Below, in pieces: positions 7,887 to 16,591 of a DNA stretch of 64,000 nucleotides (within the stretch, counting starts at the first letter, position 1; each line of letters starts with the position of its first letter). Origin of the DNA: Nitrospira sp. Ga0074138. GTDB lineage: Bacteria; Nitrospirota; Nitrospiria; Nitrospirales; Nitrospiraceae. Under the pieces are notes generated by a model. It worked only from the letters and a program-made list of their open reading frames with translations. It made no database searches and was not told the DNA's origin. The stretch is taken from positions 1 through 64,000 of the forward strand of contig LNDU01000032.1 in NCBI GenBank assembly GCA_001464735.1, written 5' to 3'. Position numbers and translations under genes: made by a program.

Positions 7887-8735
7887 TCAAGAAGGGATGT
7901 GTCGGGATTCTGGGCGATCTCGGAAGAATCGAAACAGCAGGTAGCCGTTTATCAGGACTACGATCGACAAGATGCTGTAGGTAGTTAGGGTGGACGCAAG
8001 ATTTAACTCAACTAACACTCGAGACAGACCGAATCCTACTATCAGCCCGTCGAATGCCATGCAAATGCGCCGGAATGTCTCAGGGTCCATCAAGCGGATC
8101 AGATATGTACCGAGAGGGATTCCGATTATGACGCTGGGAACGATATAGGGGATTATTTCCATGCTGCCGGCACTGTAGAAACCGATAAACCCGTAAGCGA
8201 TGGCTGTGAGTGAAGACTCCGTTAGGCGAATGATCCCCAATGCCGCACGGAAGTCTTGTTTCGGATAGCCTTGATTGTTAAAGAGGAGAGCCAAGGGGGG
8301 GCCAGAAATCGTCGTGAGGGAATAGAGGGTGCCGAGCCCCATCCCAAATGGTACGCCTATAGCTTTTTCAGCGCGAATTGGTTTCCGGATGCCTGCTGCC
8401 TGGAGAAGAATCAAGGGCAGCAGAAAAAGATAGGTGACGAACTTGATCCATGCTGGCTGCACCAAAAAGAGCAGATAGCTGCCAATACCCACTCCGACCG
8501 CCAGACCGCCAAGAATTGGAGCGACGCGCCAGAAGATGTTGGGGATGCTCTTCCGGTTAATGAAGAGAACATACGCGTTGATGACCAGTTCGATGAGTAC
8601 GAGGGCCGGATTCAAAATACGATTGGTGAAAAAAAGGAGGGCGACAGGAACCGTGATGGAGGAAAAACCGTACCCTAGCGCGCCGTTCACTGTGGCGGCG
8701 ACAAATGTAATAAGGACAAGAACAATTGTGTCCAT
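7887..8735 (-). CDS. TauE/SafE-type anion permease
   Basis: The 282-residue membrane protein has about eight hydrophobic segments in two similar halves. The first half begins FVAATVNGALGYGFSSITVP, the typical opening of the TauE/SafE (DUF81) family, and the second has the motif SGPPLALLFNNQG. Members export sulfite, sulfonates or other small organosulfur anions, or are uncharacterised. It lies six bases after an Rrf2-type regulator on the same strand and is almost surely co-transcribed with it. That pairing suggests control by sulfur or redox status, an inference. The substrate cannot be read from sequence. Confidence 0.8.
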   Translation of the reverse strand: MDTIVLVLITFVAATVNGALGYGFSSITVPVALLFFTNRILNPALVLIELVINAYVLFINRKSIPNIFWRVAPILGGLAVGVGIGSYLLFLVQPAWIKFVTYLFLLPLILLQAAGIRKPIRAEKAIGVPFGMGLGTLYSLTTISGPPLALLFNNQGYPKQDFRAALGIIRLTESSLTAIAYGFIGFYSAGSMEIIPYIVPSVIIGIPLGTYLIRLMDPETFRRICMAFDGLIVGFGLSRVLVELNLASTLTTYSILSIVVLINGYLLFRFFRDRPESRHIPS

Positions 8736-8741
8736 GAGGGA

Positions 8742-9176
8742 TTAGCCTTTGGGATGGCCGGCAGCAAAGTCGGCAAGTGAATAGTGATCGAGGACCCCAG
8801 CAATCGCATCGCGGACTTTGCCCATTACTTGCTGCACGGGACACTGCGGCTTGTTCGTGTATGGACAGTCGTTGCATTTTTGGTAGGCCGTCTTGCTGAC
8901 GCAGCTGATTGGCGCCAGCGGACCATCGAGGATGCGTATGACTTGACCGAGCGTGATCTCGTTCGGCTGTTTAATCAGGTCATATCCTCCGTTTACCCCA
9001 CGTCGACTGGAGACGAGCCCAGCTCGTTTGAGTGTGAGAAGAATCTGCTCCAAGAATTCAACAGGGATGTGCTGGCGATCGGCGATGTCGCGGCGTTGCA
9101 GCGTTGTCTTTCCGTGGACCAGCGCGAGCTCAAGCAATGCCCGGAGACCGTATTCACTTTTTTTCGAGAGTTTCAT
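8742..9176 (-). CDS. Rrf2-family transcriptional regulator
   Basis: The 144-residue DNA-binding protein starts with MKLSKKSEYGLRALLELA, the standard Rrf2 opening. A winged helix-turn-helix follows (IPVEFLEQILLTLKRAGLV, then SRRGVNGGYDL). The central region carries four cysteines (CVSKTAYQKCNDCPYTNKPQC) in the area where IscR and NsrR hold an iron-sulfur cluster, so cluster or redox sensing is plausible. CymR-type members lack these cysteines. It is the first gene of a two-gene operon with the TauE-like permease and probably controls it and itself. Confidence 0.85.
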   Translation of the reverse strand: MKLSKKSEYGLRALLELALVHGKTTLQRRDIADRQHIPVEFLEQILLTLKRAGLVSSRRGVNGGYDLIKQPNEITLGQVIRILDGPLAPISCVSKTAYQKCNDCPYTNKPQCPVQQVMGKVRDAIAGVLDHYSLADFAAGHPKG

Positions 9177-9205
9177 AATCTAGAGTTAGTTTATCAACAA
9201 TAGTT

Positions 9206-9235
9206 ACAATAGGGTAAATCTTAAAGTCTCGTCAA
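9206..9235 (-). promoter_or_regulatory. Candidate promoter of the Rrf2-TauE operon
   Basis: On the minus strand, TTGACG and TATTGT are 18 bases apart, about 30 bases before the Rrf2 start codon. An AT-rich stretch (TTGTTGATAAACTAA) lies just downstream and may be the autoregulatory binding site. Confidence 0.45.
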
Positions 9236-9365
9236 GGTCAAAGTTTTTGAGATGGGCGATCTTCGGTAATCTCACATGTGTTCCAGTATCTACTCCCAGC
9301 TTTTATTCCCTCCCTGCATCCATTAAGATAGGCGTCGGTTATCTTCCTCCGCCACGAGGCCATTT

Positions 9366-10727
9366 TTGAAATCCAAGATTGTCTTTTCTTGCCAAACCTG
9401 TGGACATCAGGCGCCACGGTGGCTCGGCCGCTGTCCTGACTGCGGCGGCTGGAATACGATGAAAGAGGAGCGGCAAGCGGCGACAGGAAAGGGTCGTCCT
9501 GCTGCGATTAAGACAGCTGAGCCCAAGGCTACGCCCATCGGTGACATCGAAGTCGTGGGAGAGGATCGTCAGCTCACCGGTATTGGTGAATTCGATCGAG
9601 TCCTGGGAGGTGGAGTCATTCCTGGCTCGGTAATTTTGATCGGGGGCGATCCTGGAATTGGCAAGACGACGCTACTCTTGCAGGCCTTGCCACGGTTAGC
9701 GACAAAGGCAGCGCCGGTTCTGTACGTTTCCGGAGAAGAGTCTCCCCGGCAGATCAAGATGCGTGGGCAACGGCTGGGTATTGAACATCCACATCTGTTG
9801 ATCTTGGCCGAAACCTCCCTTGAACAGATTCTGAAAACGGTGCAGGAAATTGAGCCGGCCGCCGTGGTGGTCGATTCGATCCAAACGGTGTATACGGAAC
9901 AAATTACCTCCGCTCCCGGTAGCATCAGCCAAGTTCAGGAAGTGGCTGGACAACTCATGTGGTTTGCCAAGCGGGCTGGTGTGCCGGTCTTCATCATTGG
10001 GCATGTCACTAAAGAGGGGGCGATTGCAGGGCCACGGTTGCTGGAACATATTGTCGATACAGTGTTGTACTTTGAAGGAGATAAGGGACACAGCTACCGG
10101 ATTCTCCGCGCCGTCAAGAATCGTTTTGGATCGACCAATGAAATCGGGGTCTTCGAAATGAAGGATGTCGGGCTCGAAGAGGTGAATAATCCATCGGAAT
10201 TGTTTCTGGCGGAACGTCCTCAACGGAGTACCGGATCGGTGGTTGTGTCGAGCCTCGAAGGGACGAGGCCGATACTGGTTGAACTGCAAGCATTGGTTTC
10301 CTCAACCACCTATGCTATGCCCAAGAGAATGGCGAACGGGGTGGAGGTCAATCGAGTATCACTGCTGCTCGCGGTCATGGAGAAACGGCTGGGGGTGCAT
10401 CTTTCCGGACAGGATGTGTATGTGAATATCGTGGGAGGGATGCATGTCGACGAACCGGCGATTGACTTGGGGATCGTAGCCGCTGTCACATCGAGTTTAC
10501 GGGAAATGCCTGTCGAGCCGGGGACGTTACTGTTGGGGGAGGTCGGTTTGGGTGGAGAGGTACGTGCCGTCAGTCAGGCTGAACTGCGCATTCGTGAGGC
10601 CGCGAAGATGGGGTTCAAACGGTGCATTCTGCCTGAACGAAATCTGGCGAAGCTCGATCCCATCGACGGCATGGAGCTGATCGGTATTCAAGAAGTGCGA
10701 GAGGCATTGGATGTGATGTTGGCGTAG
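9366..10727 (+). CDS. radA: DNA repair protein RadA
   Basis: The 453-residue protein helps process recombination intermediates by driving branch migration with RecA. Domains in order are an N-terminal zinc finger (CQTCGHQAPRWLGRCPDC), a RecA-like ATPase with Walker A GGDPGIGKTTLLLQ, the RadA signature VKNRFGSTNE, and a C-terminal Lon-like domain with GGMHVDEPAIDLG. All key motifs are intact. The start is TTG, with GAGG nine bases upstream; no better start is visible. It stands at the head of a long plus-strand run of housekeeping genes. Confidence 0.93.
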   Translation: MKSKIVFSCQTCGHQAPRWLGRCPDCGGWNTMKEERQAATGKGRPAAIKTAEPKATPIGDIEVVGEDRQLTGIGEFDRVLGGGVIPGSVILIGGDPGIGKTTLLLQALPRLATKAAPVLYVSGEESPRQIKMRGQRLGIEHPHLLILAETSLEQILKTVQEIEPAAVVVDSIQTVYTEQITSAPGSISQVQEVAGQLMWFAKRAGVPVFIIGHVTKEGAIAGPRLLEHIVDTVLYFEGDKGHSYRILRAVKNRFGSTNEIGVFEMKDVGLEEVNNPSELFLAERPQRSTGSVVVSSLEGTRPILVELQALVSSTTYAMPKRMANGVEVNRVSLLLAVMEKRLGVHLSGQDVYVNIVGGMHVDEPAIDLGIVAAVTSSLREMPVEPGTLLLGEVGLGGEVRAVSQAELRIREAAKMGFKRCILPERNLAKLDPIDGMELIGIQEVREALDVMLA

Positions 10728-10758
10728 AAAGAGGGAAGTAAGCGGTAGGCAAGGCTCG

Positions 10759-11709
10759 ATGCTCGCCCAACGCGCACAGAAAATTCATCGAATGAGGATC
10801 ATAGTGGGCGGTGCTTCTTGCATGCGCGCAGTAGAGCCTTATCCGCCTCTGCTTCCCTGTAGAGGGGGGAACAGTAGAAAAACAAGGCTTGCGCACTTTA
10901 TTGGTATTTGCATCGCGATCTTCATGTTGGCTAGTTGTGCTCTCATCACACCAAAAGAAGAACTCCCGCTCCGGCAGGTGACGGCGCAGGAATTGACGGC
11001 TCTTTTGCGCCATCGTGAAGCGGCTATCCAATCCCTGAAGGGATTGTTCAGCGCGAAAGTGCGGGGTGGGCTCATTCCCATTGCGTCACGAATGGAGGGC
11101 ACGGTCTACTACCGTCGTCCGAACGCGTTGCGGCTGAGAGGATTTACTTCTCTTGGAAACGAGCTGTTCGACCTTGTTCAAGCGGATGATCTGTACAGGC
11201 TCCGCTTGCCTCTGGAGGGAAAGACCTATACTGGTCACCGGTCCGACATGAAAGATGCAGGGAAGCTGGCTCGATTCTCTCAGTTGAGTGTCTGGGCGGT
11301 CGGTGGCGTGTTGGGGACGAACGCCATTGCCAGGGATGAAGTGGTGAAGGTCGTGGAAGACAGAGGCCGATATCGTCTCGACGTCTATGCGCCAGCAACC
11401 GGGGGAACGAGCCCCTCGCGTCTGCCGATCCGCCACCTCTGGTTTGACCGCCGATTGCTCGTGGTACAGGAAGAGTGGCTTGGGTCGAGCGGGGAGGTCG
11501 AGGCGACGATTCAGTATGACGATTTTAGGCCGCTCGAGGAGTTGAAAAGTATTCCAGCAGAGGACATGGGCGATCAGGATCTTCGGCTATTTCGCCCGTT
11601 CAAGATTTCCCTCGAAGATGGTCGCGGACAAGGCTCCGTGCAAGTCATTTTTCACGAGATGCATCACAATCACGCGATACGGGCGGAAGACTTAGGTCAG
11701 ATCTCATAA
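10759..11709 (+). CDS. Lipoprotein resembling LolB/DUF4292
   Basis: The mature part begins at the lipobox cysteine (IFMLASC) and shows a LolB-like pattern: EAAIQSLKGLFSAKVRGG, then RMEGTVYYRRPNALRLRGFT, and a later RHLWFDRRLLVVQEEW. LolB/LppX-fold proteins carry lipids or lipoproteins across the periplasm, so a role in outer-membrane assembly is likely though unproven. The start is uncertain. The track start at 10759 puts about 55 residues before the hydrophobic core, which is long for a signal peptide, but no closer in-frame start with a good ribosome-binding site exists. It is followed six bases later by tsaB. Confidence 0.65.
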   Translation: MLAQRAQKIHRMRIIVGGASCMRAVEPYPPLLPCRGGNSRKTRLAHFIGICIAIFMLASCALITPKEELPLRQVTAQELTALLRHREAAIQSLKGLFSAKVRGGLIPIASRMEGTVYYRRPNALRLRGFTSLGNELFDLVQADDLYRLRLPLEGKTYTGHRSDMKDAGKLARFSQLSVWAVGGVLGTNAIARDEVVKVVEDRGRYRLDVYAPATGGTSPSRLPIRHLWFDRRLLVVQEEWLGSSGEVEATIQYDDFRPLEELKSIPAEDMGDQDLRLFRPFKISLEDGRGQGSVQVIFHEMHHNHAIRAEDLGQIS

Positions 11710-11715
11710 TCGCCG

Positions 11716-12507
11716 ATGAAAATCCTTGCGGTTGAAACAGCCACGACGTGGCAGAGTGTCGCGATTCTTGAAGACGACCGCATTATAGCGATGCATGAGC
11801 AAGAGGCTGGTGGTGCGCAGGGCTCCCTCCTTTTGCCCACGATCGATCAATTGTTCTCTCAATCCGGATTGCGGCTTGGCGATCTCAGTGGTCTTGCTTG
11901 TTCGATCGGGCCAGGCTCGTTTACCGGTATCCGAGTGGGTATTGCAACGTGCCTAGGACTTCGGGGAGCCACTGGTCTTCCTCTCACACTGGTACCGACA
12001 CTGGAAGCCATGGCGAGGAATTTTGACGCGGCAACCGTTCCCGTCTGTCCAATGCTGGTCAGTCGTCGTGGGGAAGTGTACTGGGCGATTTTCCGTTGGA
12101 CAGGGGATGGGCGATTCGATCGTGTTGTCAGTGAACAGGTTGGACCCCCAGGAGCCCTCGCGCAGAGTCTCACCGAACCTACGTTGGTATTCGGGGCCGG
12201 CTGGTCGTCGATGGAATCGGAGATTCGAGCGGCATTGCCTGTGTCGGTCACCGTGACGGTGGGATCACACGAGGTCTTCACACCGTCGGCTATTCACGTC
12301 GCGCGCGTCGGGCTGGAACGACTTCGATGCGGTGAAATTGCCGGAGATGTGGTGATGCCGCTGTATGTCCAGCGGACCCAAGCAGAAATCCAATACGAAT
12401 GGTCCGGAGGTGTATCATCTGTTGCGAGACGTCGGCAGCGGGTTGAAACCAAAGTTGCCGAGCGGTTGGCTCGTGGGCGTCGGCGGTCGGATCGGCAGGA
12501 TATGTGA
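11716..12507 (+). CDS. tsaB: tRNA t6A synthesis protein TsaB
   Basis: TsaB is the scaffold partner of TsaD in making threonylcarbamoyl-adenosine at position 37 of tRNAs that read ANN codons. The ASKHA fold opens with MKILAVETATTWQSVAIL. LACSIGPGSFTGIRVGIATC is the family hallmark, and LPLTLVPTLEAMA follows. At 263 residues it is slightly longer than usual, with a basic C-terminal tail. tsaD lies about 10 kb away on the same strand. The stop overlaps the GTG of the next gene. Confidence 0.92.
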   Translation: MKILAVETATTWQSVAILEDDRIIAMHEQEAGGAQGSLLLPTIDQLFSQSGLRLGDLSGLACSIGPGSFTGIRVGIATCLGLRGATGLPLTLVPTLEAMARNFDAATVPVCPMLVSRRGEVYWAIFRWTGDGRFDRVVSEQVGPPGALAQSLTEPTLVFGAGWSSMESEIRAALPVSVTVTVGSHEVFTPSAIHVARVGLERLRCGEIAGDVVMPLYVQRTQAEIQYEWSGGVSSVARRRQRVETKVAERLARGRRRSDRQDM

Positions 12508-13034
12508 GCCGCGACATGGTGATGTCTGAATTTCAAATTGTCCCAGCGACACCGGATATGTTACCGGACATTCTTGCTTTGGAAGAGGCTTGCTTCTCAT
12601 CCCCTTGGACGCGCAAAATGGTGGAGGCTGAGTTAACGACCAATCATTTCGCACATTTTCTTGTTGCGAGGCGGCGAGAGGAGTCGATACCACAGGCCGA
12701 ACCCACGATTATTGGGTACCATTGCTTCTGGATTGTCTTTGAAGAGCTGCGATTGATGAATTTGGCGGTACGAGAGTCGATGCGGAGAAGAGGGGTTGGA
12801 AAAGCGCTTGTCACCGAAGCCCTTCGTCTGGGATTGGAACAAGCGGCTACTCGAGCAGTCCTCGAAGTCAGAGCCTCGAACGATCCAGCGTGTTCTCTCT
12901 ATGCTCGTCTAGGTTTTGTCCAGATTGGACGTCGCCCTCGTTACTACACGAATCCCGTCGAACATGCTGTGCTGATGGAAATGCATCCGCTCGTGATATC
13001 GAGTGGCCAGCAGCTGGCAAAGGTTTTGCCTTAG
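12504..13034 (+). CDS. rimI: Ribosomal protein S18-alanine N-acetyltransferase
   Basis: A GNAT acetyltransferase of about 176 residues. It has EEACFSSPWTRKMVEAEL near the start, strand LRLMNLAVRE, the acetyl-CoA pyrophosphate loop RRRGVGKALVTEAL, and NDPACSLYARLGFVQIGRRP followed by YY near the end, all typical of RimI. It sits directly behind tsaB, a common bacterial order. The GTG at 12504 overlaps the tsaB stop (GTGA) and has AGGA just upstream. ATG 12516 or 12522 are alternatives. Confidence 0.88.
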   Translation: MSRDMVMSEFQIVPATPDMLPDILALEEACFSSPWTRKMVEAELTTNHFAHFLVARRREESIPQAEPTIIGYHCFWIVFEELRLMNLAVRESMRRRGVGKALVTEALRLGLEQAATRAVLEVRASNDPACSLYARLGFVQIGRRPRYYTNPVEHAVLMEMHPLVISSGQQLAKVLP

Positions 13035-13082
13035 GGAGGTGGATCAGCTTCAACAGAGTCAATTTAACCAGGAGGTGTCGTT

Positions 13083-13322
13083 ATGTTGACGGAAGATGCG
13101 ATTGTTGAACAACTTCGCCACTCCAACACCGAATTCCGGGAACTAGAAGCGTCGCATCATCGCCTGGACCTTGAACTGAACGAGCTGCAGAAGCGCCATG
13201 TCTTGACCCCGTCGGAAGAAATTGAGAAAAAACGGATGCAAAAGGAAAAATTGGTGAAGAAAGACAAGCTTGCAGAACTGATTCGTCTCTACCGTGAGCA
13301 CAGGCTCGAGCCGGCGCGGTAG
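13083..13322 (+). CDS. YdcH/DUF465-type small coiled-coil protein
   Basis: The 79-residue, highly charged helical protein has the DUF465 pattern: FRELEASHHRLDLELNELQK, then a basic helix with EEIEKKRMQKEKLVKKDKL. It probably forms a two-helix hairpin. The family is widespread and of unknown function. An excellent ribosome-binding site (AGGAGGT) precedes the ATG. Confidence 0.8.
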   Translation: MLTEDAIVEQLRHSNTEFRELEASHHRLDLELNELQKRHVLTPSEEIEKKRMQKEKLVKKDKLAELIRLYREHRLEPAR

Positions 13323-13367
13323 CAGGTTGGTCGACCACCGATTCTACAGGCGGCTGAATTTGTCGAT

Positions 13368-14144
13368 ATGGAAAAGGCCACTCATCCGCTCGCTTCCCAC
13401 ATCCAAGGCGTCAAGAGACGACTGATCATTATTGGTGCGACGGTCTTGGGTGCGTTGGTGCTGACCTTCTCTTTTTCCGCTGAAATGGTGGCATGGCTCA
13501 ACCGACCCTTTTCAAACCAACTGGCCTTTTATGGTCCAACGGAGGCGCTGTTCGCTTCGATCAAGGTGTCGCTGTTGGCAGCCCTCATTCTTAGTTTGCC
13601 GGTCATTTTTTATCAGTGTTGGAAGTTTATAGAGCCCGCCTTGCTGCAGAAGGAACAGCGTTGGGCGATCCCGCTATTCATGGTGGCTGGGGGGCTGTTC
13701 GCGGTAGGGCTGTTCTTCTGCAATGTCGTGATTTTGCCGCTCGTGATCGATCTGTTCGTGAGTTTCGGACTCGATCGTGATATCACCCCGCAGCTGAGCG
13801 TTGGCACTTATATTGATTTTAATGTGAAATTTCTGCTCATCTTCGGCTGTGCGTTTGAGCTACCCTTAGTCATGACTCTTGTGGCAATGATTGGAGTGGT
13901 ATCAGCGGGGATGTTCGCTCGTTACCGCAAACATGCCATTTTGTTGTGTCTCATTGTCTCTGCCATCGTTACTCCTGATGCCACGCTCTTTACCATGCTT
14001 TTGATGGCAGTTCCCCTCATGGCGCTGTATGAGATCGGGATTCTCAGCGCTCGGCTGTTCGGGCGAAAACCGGACTCAGGGGGGATCGATTTGCCGCTCG
14101 ATCCGGATCTGCCGATGAATACTGCTGGAACGAGACTACGATGA
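13368..14144 (+). CDS. tatC: Sec-independent protein translocase TatC
   Basis: TatC is the integral-membrane receptor of the twin-arginine pathway, which exports folded, often cofactor-bearing proteins. The 258-residue protein has six hydrophobic segments and the conserved features HIQGVKRRLIIIGATV, PTEALFASIKVSLLAALILS, FYQCWKFIEPAL and the late SAIVTPDATLFTMLLMAVP. No tatA/tatB is in the window. Its stop overlaps the start of the exported propeller gene (ATGA), so the two are coupled. Confidence 0.93.
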   Translation: MEKATHPLASHIQGVKRRLIIIGATVLGALVLTFSFSAEMVAWLNRPFSNQLAFYGPTEALFASIKVSLLAALILSLPVIFYQCWKFIEPALLQKEQRWAIPLFMVAGGLFAVGLFFCNVVILPLVIDLFVSFGLDRDITPQLSVGTYIDFNVKFLLIFGCAFELPLVMTLVAMIGVVSAGMFARYRKHAILLCLIVSAIVTPDATLFTMLLMAVPLMALYEIGILSARLFGRKPDSGGIDLPLDPDLPMNTAGTRLR

Positions 14145-15220
14145 GGCATCGGACTGTAAAGGCTCAGCGCATTCGCACGATTGCCTCTATGATCGTAATG
14201 TGGGGTGCTTTTCTCTGCTTGGGCGGCGGTGAGAGTCTCCAAGCTTCCGATCCGCTGAGGATTGCAGAGACCTCGACGGCCTCGGGGCCATCTGAACAAT
14301 CTGCAGCCAGCGTGCAGGCTCTTCTGATAGGGAGCGATGGAGTCCTCTATGCCGGATCCTTCGGGCATGGGATTTTTCGAACCGTGGATCGAGGCGCGAC
14401 GTGGGCTCCAGTAGGGGGTGGCATCACCGATCCCTTTATCTTGAGTTTGGCCTCCGTGAAAGACGGAGCCGTCTATGCCGGTACGTTTCGTGGTGGAGTG
14501 TTTCGCTCACGAGACAAAGGGAATAGCTGGCAGCCGGTCAATGTGGGGCTCAAGCGGCTTGAGGTCAAAGCCTTATTAGTGGTGGACCACGAACTGTTTG
14601 CCGGTACCGGAGATGGCGTGTATCGCCTGCATGACTCCGAGGATCGTTGGACGTCTGTGACGTCGGGGTTAGACGATATTCTGGTCCATGCACTCGCTCG
14701 CTCTGCCGATGGAACTTTATTCGCAGGGACTTCCGGTCAAGGCGTCTTTCGGTTCAGCCCTCGCTCAACCGGGTGGGTGCGTATGCGGCATGGGTTGAAG
14801 GATCACGAGGGAATGATCGAAAATTTCATTCGTGTTCTTGTCATCGATCAGGATCACAGTATTTTGGCAGGCACGTTTGACGGCGGGGTGTTTCGCAGTG
14901 CCGACAGCGGACTGACGTGGCGGCCAATCAGTCGGGCCCTACCTAACGACTCTATCCGGGGTATTGTATTTAGTGACGAAGGAGTAGTTGTGGCAACTGG
15001 GAACGGAATTTTTAAGACCGTCGATAAGGGCAAGCAATGGATTCCCCTCAACAAGGGTCTGGCGAGCCTTGCGGTGCAAGTGTTGATCGGATCGGGTGAT
15101 AAAGGTCTCTACGCCGGGACGAGTGCAGGGGTGTTTCGCAGCGATGATGGCGTCTCCTGGATGGCCGTCAATCAGGGGCTGGAGGTGGGAATCGCGCCCC
15201 CGCCATTTCTCTTTCGCTAA
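14141..15220 (+). CDS. Exported beta-propeller protein with BNR/Asp-box repeats
   Basis: The 359-residue protein has a signal peptide (roughly residues 10-35) and then 7-8 repeats of about 40 residues. Each reads roughly LYAGTxGxGVFRSxDxGxxW, for example GVFRSRDKGNSWQPVNVGL and GVFRSADSGLTWRPISRAL. This is the sialidase/photosystem-assembly-factor-like propeller fold. No catalytic residues are recognisable, so binding or assembly is more likely than hydrolysis. It overlaps tatC by four bases. The signal peptide lacks a clear twin-arginine motif, so it need not be a Tat substrate. Confidence 0.8.
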   Translation: MRHRTVKAQRIRTIASMIVMWGAFLCLGGGESLQASDPLRIAETSTASGPSEQSAASVQALLIGSDGVLYAGSFGHGIFRTVDRGATWAPVGGGITDPFILSLASVKDGAVYAGTFRGGVFRSRDKGNSWQPVNVGLKRLEVKALLVVDHELFAGTGDGVYRLHDSEDRWTSVTSGLDDILVHALARSADGTLFAGTSGQGVFRFSPRSTGWVRMRHGLKDHEGMIENFIRVLVIDQDHSILAGTFDGGVFRSADSGLTWRPISRALPNDSIRGIVFSDEGVVVATGNGIFKTVDKGKQWIPLNKGLASLAVQVLIGSGDKGLYAGTSAGVFRSDDGVSWMAVNQGLEVGIAPPPFLFR

Positions 15221-15240
15221 ATCTAGAAAGGACGACTGTA

Positions 15241-15753
15241 ATGGTTGAGATAGGCGAGAAAACACGGGCAACAATAGCCGTGACAAGTAAGGGACAACCC
15301 ATGGGAGAAATTGTACTCAGGTTTTTCTCGGATGTGGCGCCTGGTCACGTTAATAACTTTGTGAAGCTTTCCAAGGATGGGTTTTACAATGGGACGACGT
15401 TTCACCGTGTCATTCCCGGGTTCATGATTCAGGGAGGGGATCCCAACAGTAAGAATTCCGACCGGTCCTCCCACGGAATGGGTGGACCTGGTCATAAAGT
15501 AAAGGCGGAGTTTAACAGTACGCCACACAAGCGAGGTATTGTCTCGATGGCCCGCGCGAACGATCCGGATAGCGCTGGGTCACAGTTCTTTATTTGTGTT
15601 GCAGATGCCAATTTTCTCGATTGGCAATACACGGCCTTTGGGGAGGTGGTCAGTGGAATGGAGGTAGCCGATAAGATCGTCACTATGAAGCGTGACGGGC
15701 GAGACAATCCGCTGGAGCGAGCCGAGATGACCGTCACGATCAGCGAGGGGTAA
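15241..15753 (+). CDS. Cyclophilin-type peptidyl-prolyl isomerase
   Basis: The 170-residue single-domain enzyme catalyses cis-trans isomerisation of proline peptide bonds. Cyclophilin signatures are plain: NFVKLSKDGFYNGTTFHRVI with the catalytic Arg region, PGFMIQGGDP, then GIVSMARANDPDSAGSQFFI and FLDWQYTAFGEVVSGM. There is no signal peptide, so it is cytoplasmic (PpiB-like). The start has AAAGGA eight bases upstream. It probably belongs to the transcript running from tatC. Confidence 0.88.
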   Translation: MVEIGEKTRATIAVTSKGQPMGEIVLRFFSDVAPGHVNNFVKLSKDGFYNGTTFHRVIPGFMIQGGDPNSKNSDRSSHGMGGPGHKVKAEFNSTPHKRGIVSMARANDPDSAGSQFFICVADANFLDWQYTAFGEVVSGMEVADKIVTMKRDGRDNPLERAEMTVTISEG

Positions 15754-15770
15754 AAGGGGAGGAGTGAGAA

Positions 15771-16511
15771 GTGAGCTGCAAGGAAGCCCATAATCGGACA
15801 GGGTGGATTATTGCCGGCCTCCTCACTCTGTACTCCGTCCTGTCGGTCGGTTGTGCCGCTCCGCATGTGCCAGCGAGAATTATTTACGAGGATCCGGTCA
15901 ATTTTGTGCGATTGGAAGAGGATTCGGAAGTGCTCGCGGAATGGCCACCGAGTCACCATGCCCATCCGTTTACAATCGAACCGGATAAATTGCGAACGAT
16001 TTTGTCTGGCTTGAAGGTGCAAGAGCATTGGATTGCGCTGCAGCGGTGGATGCGAGGGGAGTCCCCCTTGGTTCCAGCCTTCACGGAGGAGGAGTTGACT
16101 CTCTTGTCTGTGCGTCTATCGGAGGCGCTGGCTGAGGCGAAAGACAACGAACGAGTGACCTTTTATTTGAGCCAGCCGCAGACCTTCGCCCGCCGAATTA
16201 TCACGACAGGTGGGTTCTACGTTCATGGGACGGAACTGCACATTATTCTAGGAAATTGGAGAATTATTTACGGCATCCCGGCCTATGGGATGATCTATGA
16301 TCGGCGTTATCCGATGCGACCGACCGCCGCGAAAGGCTTTGATTTAAAGTTTCAACCTGCTGAGGCCGTTGTTCCGATGAAGAGTAGCCTGCTGGATGGG
16401 ATTTTAGCTAATGCCAAGGACGAACTCATCATCGATCTGACCAAGCTCGACCCGCCCGATCCAGAGGTTTCTCTCATTCGATCGTGCTTGAATCATGAGT
16501 CTCTGTGTTAG
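15771..16511 (+). CDS. Lipoprotein of unknown function
   Basis: The 246-residue product starts at GTG with GGGGAGGAG six bases upstream. Its signal peptide ends in a lipobox (LYSVLSVGC). The mature part is a mix of helices and strands without a recognised domain. A segment with FYLSQPQTFARRIITTGGFY and IILGNWRIIYGIPAYGMIYD is probably the conserved core. Placement right after the cyclophilin suggests envelope protein folding or assembly, which is only an inference. Confidence 0.65.
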   Translation: MSCKEAHNRTGWIIAGLLTLYSVLSVGCAAPHVPARIIYEDPVNFVRLEEDSEVLAEWPPSHHAHPFTIEPDKLRTILSGLKVQEHWIALQRWMRGESPLVPAFTEEELTLLSVRLSEALAEAKDNERVTFYLSQPQTFARRIITTGGFYVHGTELHIILGNWRIIYGIPAYGMIYDRRYPMRPTAAKGFDLKFQPAEAVVPMKSSLLDGILANAKDELIIDLTKLDPPDPEVSLIRSCLNHESLC

Positions 16512-16591
16512 GACCAGCGGGTGACACGGCTCACGCTCAATTTGATGCAAGTAGGGATTGCTGGAAGACTCGAAAAATGAAGCGAAATGTC

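Noticed and set aside
9696-10289. 197-residue minus-strand ORF inside radA
   Set aside because: Shadow frame of a strongly conserved gene; composition is unlike a real protein.
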